In this document: positions 60,044 to 64,000 of the stretch, piece after piece
How positions within the stretch are numbered: the stretch's first letter is position 1
Layout of the letters: every line of letters starts with the position of its first letter
Assembly (NCBI GenBank): GCA_947846985.1
Contig: CANTUZ010000012.1
Location: forward strand, 20,050,135 to 20,114,134
Source: Fratercula arctica
Taxonomy: Eukaryota > Chordata > Aves > Charadriiformes > Alcidae
Direction of reading: 5' to 3'
DNA: 64,000 nt
Translations under genes and position numbers: made by a program
The notes under the pieces: generated by a model
Database searches by the model: none
Told to the model about the DNA's origin: nothing
The model's input: only the letters and a program-made list of their open reading frames with translations

Positions 60044-63000
60044 CAGAAAAACCCACCTGATGTTAAGAATCCTGGAATTGAGGAAATGATAAAAGTAGCA
60101 GCTGGATATGCAGATGTCCACAGTGAGTACAGCAGTGGCTGCAATAACAAGAAAGGCCTTTTAAGAGGGACTAATCTGAGAAAGAAAGTAATGTAATGGT
60201 CAGCAGTATAGCTTCACCCCAGCAGTGGTTGGGAGCAAAGGAAGGTACATCTTCCTCAGGAACCTGAAAATTTTCTGTCTGCCCTTTGCATGTGGGCTGC
60301 AGCTGTTGGTGTTTTGAAAGCACCGCCCTATGAAGGTGGCAGAAGCCTTTCAGCTAGCAGGGGCGTAAACCGTGCCCTGATTGTGTTCATTGTAACAGTG
60401 AGGGGACATTGCTGGCTTCAAGTTTTAAACTTCAAGCCAAAATTAAAGCAACCGTTTTCTTTGTTGCTTTGTCTTGATTCTCCTACAGCACTTCCCCAAG
60501 TCTACATTATTCTTATCAGTAGTTATATCTTGAATGGAAAATTACAAAAATTGAAAGCAAAATAAGAAAGAAAACTCTTTCTAAGAAGCAGAATGATACT
60601 AGATTTATGGACTTCTTTTAACAGGATTGAAAAAAAAATTCTCTCATGATCTGGGTGTTCTTAATAAAAGGTAGTGTTTCACATCAGATTCCCTTTTAAT
60701 TAATGGATAGCTTTCGAAGTGTAGCAACAAGTATTACTTGTTGTTCTTTTATCCACTGTCAGTAAGAATGACATGTAAATGAAAAATTGTTAATGCAAGT
60801 CAAAACGGCCAACCACACTAAGGTATTAATCCCTCGAAATCAGTTGCCTCAAACACATTTCAGATTCCTGTTTGAAGGTAAAGAAAAAGTTTGAAAAAAT
60901 ATTTTTGTTTCTGCAGTGGTGATCGGTGTTCAGTTAGAGCTGGCAAATATGGAAACCACACTTTTTTGTACAGCCACTTCACGTAGTACTCTAAACTCAA
61001 GTTTATCTTATTCTGGGCTGTTGAGTTAGTGGAGTTTTATATCTGTGAGGAGTGTTTAATTTGATGTTAGTCTTTTTTTCTAAGAGAAATAATAGATTAA
61101 TCTGTATTTCCTTTTCAAATTTCTTCATAGGTTTTAAAAAAATAGAGAGAAATGTAAAAATTAAACTCCTAGAAATAAATCTCAGTGCATAAGAGCAAAT
61201 TTGAAATTAAGATCCACAGAATCAATGGAAGCTGTGCACATTGCATGTCAAGTAAGTTGTACATGAGATTTCTGTGACAGGTTCAGTTTGATGGTTCTGT
61301 GTACTTCATGATGTTATTATTGCTTCTTTCTGATGATCTTATTTTTCTAACAGATACTAGAAAAAAGTAATTACAATAATATGTGCCAAATGTAGTGGCT
61401 GTTATAAAAATAAATGATTTCTAGATCTAGTTGTGAATATTATTTTACAGGTGCTGTTAATATGTGAAGGTACAGGAGCTGGAGTTGTGCCAGAGGGCTC
61501 TTAGGATGCATCTGCAGTGAACTACAGAGCTGTATGGTGTGAATGGTAGTGCTGGAGCAGGTGTTTCAGAGAAGCAGGTTCCTGTTTCCTAAGCAATGTT
61601 TACGAGCATTGCCTTGGCTTACAGCTCTGGACTAGTTAATGGGGCACATTCCCTCAGTGCTCTACGACAAAGGTTTTGGGTATTTTTCAAAGAAAATGAA
61701 TGCACTTTGCTTATCCTTTGTCAATGGTAGTTACAAATAGAACTACAATTTCATGTAATAGCTATAAACCATTACTCTAATGGTTTGACAAATACCTGTG
61801 AGGATAGACTGCAATATTTCATCTGAGAAAGGACTGAATATTAAATAAATGTAACCTCCCATTGGGTCCTGCTTTAACCTCCTACTGGTTTTGGAAGGTG
61901 AATTTAAGAGCTGAAAGCATTTTAGATTAAATGTTATGGGAGAGGTTCAGTAAGACCTAGACAGCAGATTAGCACTTTGTGCTCATAATAACAATCCTTT
62001 CTCTCTTCCCATTAACACTTCAAACACATCATTGCAAAGTGCAGAATTTGAGTCAAGTGTACAGTTGGCTTGCACTCATCTAATAGTTATGGGTATGGAC
62101 AATTAATAGTATTTTTTCCTCTTATTTAATTTTTTTCCATACTTCTGATGGCATCTAGGCCTTGAGCCCAGTACTGTAGAGACGAGGTTCTCAAGACATG
62201 ACCTATTTTGCTTTAGAAGTTAGAAATAATGAAGTTGTTTAAAATGTTTAACTTAAGACTATTAATGCAAGCAGAGCAGGAGACTACTTCTCAATCCAAA
62301 GGAAATATTTCCTATAAATTCTTCTTTTTATAGAAAAATGCTTGTGGCATTAGCTGATATCAGCAGGGGGGAGTGAGATCATACCAGTGTGAAATATTTT
62401 TATTCTATTGTGAGGAGAAAAAATGAATTGCTGACCACAGTAGGAGTAATTTTTTAAAAAAAATGGTAGTGATATAGCATGGAAATACTTGCATACATAT
62501 GGGGAGAATTTAGAATAATTCTAGATCATTTTAGTGACAGCAATAGCAAAACAACTATTGGACTATCAAGCCCTTTAATTGTAAGGGGGAAAAGAGAAAA
62601 ACATTAGAAGCTGAATGTAATGTCTGTTTTCATTCTATATTTTTTTTTTTTGACAAGAGAAAGTTATTTTGAAAGGATTTGATTATTTGGGTTGTAATTA
62701 TTATAGTAGACAGCCAATCAAAAGGCAATTTGTCTTTCTAGAAAAATGTTGTTTATCAATTATGTCATACAGAACAACTTAAATATTTAAAAGCTGTTCC
62801 AGGTGCCTTTCTTGCAATCAAAGTTCAATAAGTAGTGAAATGAACCAATAAACCAAACTGATAAACAAACCTCTGCCACTGAAACAAAATTGCTACTGTC
62901 AGAGTACCTGTTCATTTGCTAAAACCTGTTTCTAGTTCCTCTTCTAATACATTGCAACCCCTGGCTCGCACCCGTGTCAACTCTTAGGAGTTGATTTCTA

Positions 63001-63390
63001 AAATGCTTTGATAGAAACAAACGGATCCAGTGAACAGCTAACAAACAAATTACACCTTGTCTCTGGGTGAGGGATGCATTGCTATAGAGAAGTATGAAGA
63101 GTTTCTCCCTGGTGAACTATCCTGGATCAAGCAGGTAGCAGCTTGCTCTGCAGACGGATCAGCAGTCAGAACGGCATGGTTCTGGTGCCCAGGTGTTTTG
63201 GTGGGTTTTTGTTTGATTTGAGCCAGAAGCCAATTTTTTGTAAGAAGAGAAAGAAATAATGAGTCATTCACAGATGTCTCAAACACAATTAGAAACTAAA
63301 TGTCTTCCTACTGTAGCAATAATAACATAGCATTAAGAGGTGAAGACCATCAACCCAGTCAAATGCAATTTAAAAAAAAAAATCTCCCAC

Positions 63391-63410
63391 TTATTTTATT
63401 TTTTTTTTTT
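63391..63410. repeat. T-rich tract
   Basis: TTATTTTAT followed by a T run. Confidence 0.85.
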
Positions 63411-64000
63411 GCCTAAGTATTATTTATTACTTTGCAGTAGCAACCATAATTGGCTAAATGCTTTCTTGCAGCCATAATATTCTGGTCTCAGCAAGGAGTG
63501 CATAATTTGACAGATGGATGTTGCTGAGGAAGGAGTGCAGGATGCAGGCAGGGTTGTGCTGATGAGGTGATGAGTATTAGTTAAATTGAAATAGCGTGAT
63601 CAGGATTGGTTTCATGTAGCCTGACCTTGCCCATTCAGTGCTTTTTCTTCCTTGTTCTTCTGGGCCACTTCATTTCAATCTCCTGTTTGCACCAGTAAGT
63701 GATACAGTCCCATAGAGCTGCTCTGTGTGCGTGTCTCCCAATTAGCTGTGAACAAGGCAGTGGGACTCTAGCAGGGCTGTAGATGAAGCCTCCACTGTGG
63801 CAGCAGCCTCTGTGCTGCTGAGGAGGATGCAAGTTTCAGGGAAGGAAGCAGCCGTTAGAAAAGAGTGACCTGATCTCTCCGATGTGACTGTTGTCAGCTG
63901 ATGCCAGAGTGTCACCTTGCAATAAAATGCTCCCGTAGCAGGGGCATCTTCAGGGGTAGGAAAACCAGGGGCTGCAGTGGGAGCATGGCTAATTTTTCAG

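Larger units (their letters stand above)
58551..64000. other. Gene-free AT-rich, CpG-poor block
   Basis: No gene or interspersed repeat was recognised up to the window end. Simple tracts: (CAAAA)n at 60017-60043, T at 62640-62651, A at 63372-63382 and T-rich at 63391-63410. A strong donor-like CAA|GTAAGT at 61250 has an acceptor-like TTTCTTCATAG at 61130, but all frames between are closed. Confidence 0.5.

Noticed and set aside
1..64000. CRISPR array, operon, phage, integron or endogenous retrovirus
   Set aside because: No spaced direct repeats, no long co-directional ORFs, no gag/pol/env-like frames and no paired LTRs were seen.

Overview
The window looks like vertebrate nuclear DNA, almost certainly from a bird. 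The main evidence is two unmistakable 5'-truncated CR1 (chicken repeat 1) LINE 3' ends: 1393-1654 on the plus strand and about 57574-58092 on the minus strand. A much older CR1-like reverse-transcriptase-ORF scrap lies at 45921-46115. The low density of interspersed repeats, short A/T-run microsatellites and absence of SINE families also fit an avian genome. I see nothing bacterial, viral, plasmid-like, CRISPR-like or operon-like. No long open reading frame stands out; the longest (195 codons, 20246-20833) runs antisense to a better candidate.

No protein-coding gene could be recognised. The DNA is best read as intergenic or deep intronic, somewhat GC- and CpG-richer on the left (about 1-38 kb) and AT-rich and CpG-poor on the right (about 46-64 kb). 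The part most likely to be coding is a 198-nt, phase 0-0 candidate exon on the minus strand (20609-20806). It encodes an Ala/Glu/Leu/Arg-rich, helix-forming segment with CTG/GAG-biased codons, in a local GC-rich patch.

Several other segments have an acceptor and donor of good quality around a short open or untranslated stretch. They are 1823-1979 (ends in a Kozak ATG two codons before the donor), 5930-5965 (minus), 12955-12985, 34263-34319, 39204-39260, 44031-44119, 48305-48399 and 54342-54362. They are reported as low-confidence candidate exons because pseudo-exons greatly outnumber real exons in vertebrate DNA. Four on the plus strand (1823-1979, 34263-34319, 39204-39260, 54342-54362) are phase-compatible, so RNA-seq could test them as a set.

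Possible regulatory DNA: a perfect 10-bp-arm palindrome carrying two opposed GATA motifs (9721-9742), two TAAT-rich blocks that look like homeodomain-type enhancers or conserved non-coding elements (about 22790-23000 and 37850-37920), and two short blocks that are not CpG-depleted (12951-13140 and 21400-21700). The rest is unique-looking non-coding sequence with homopolymer and simple-repeat tracts. I found no convincing undescribed biological system; the findings are ranked leads, all based on reading by eye.
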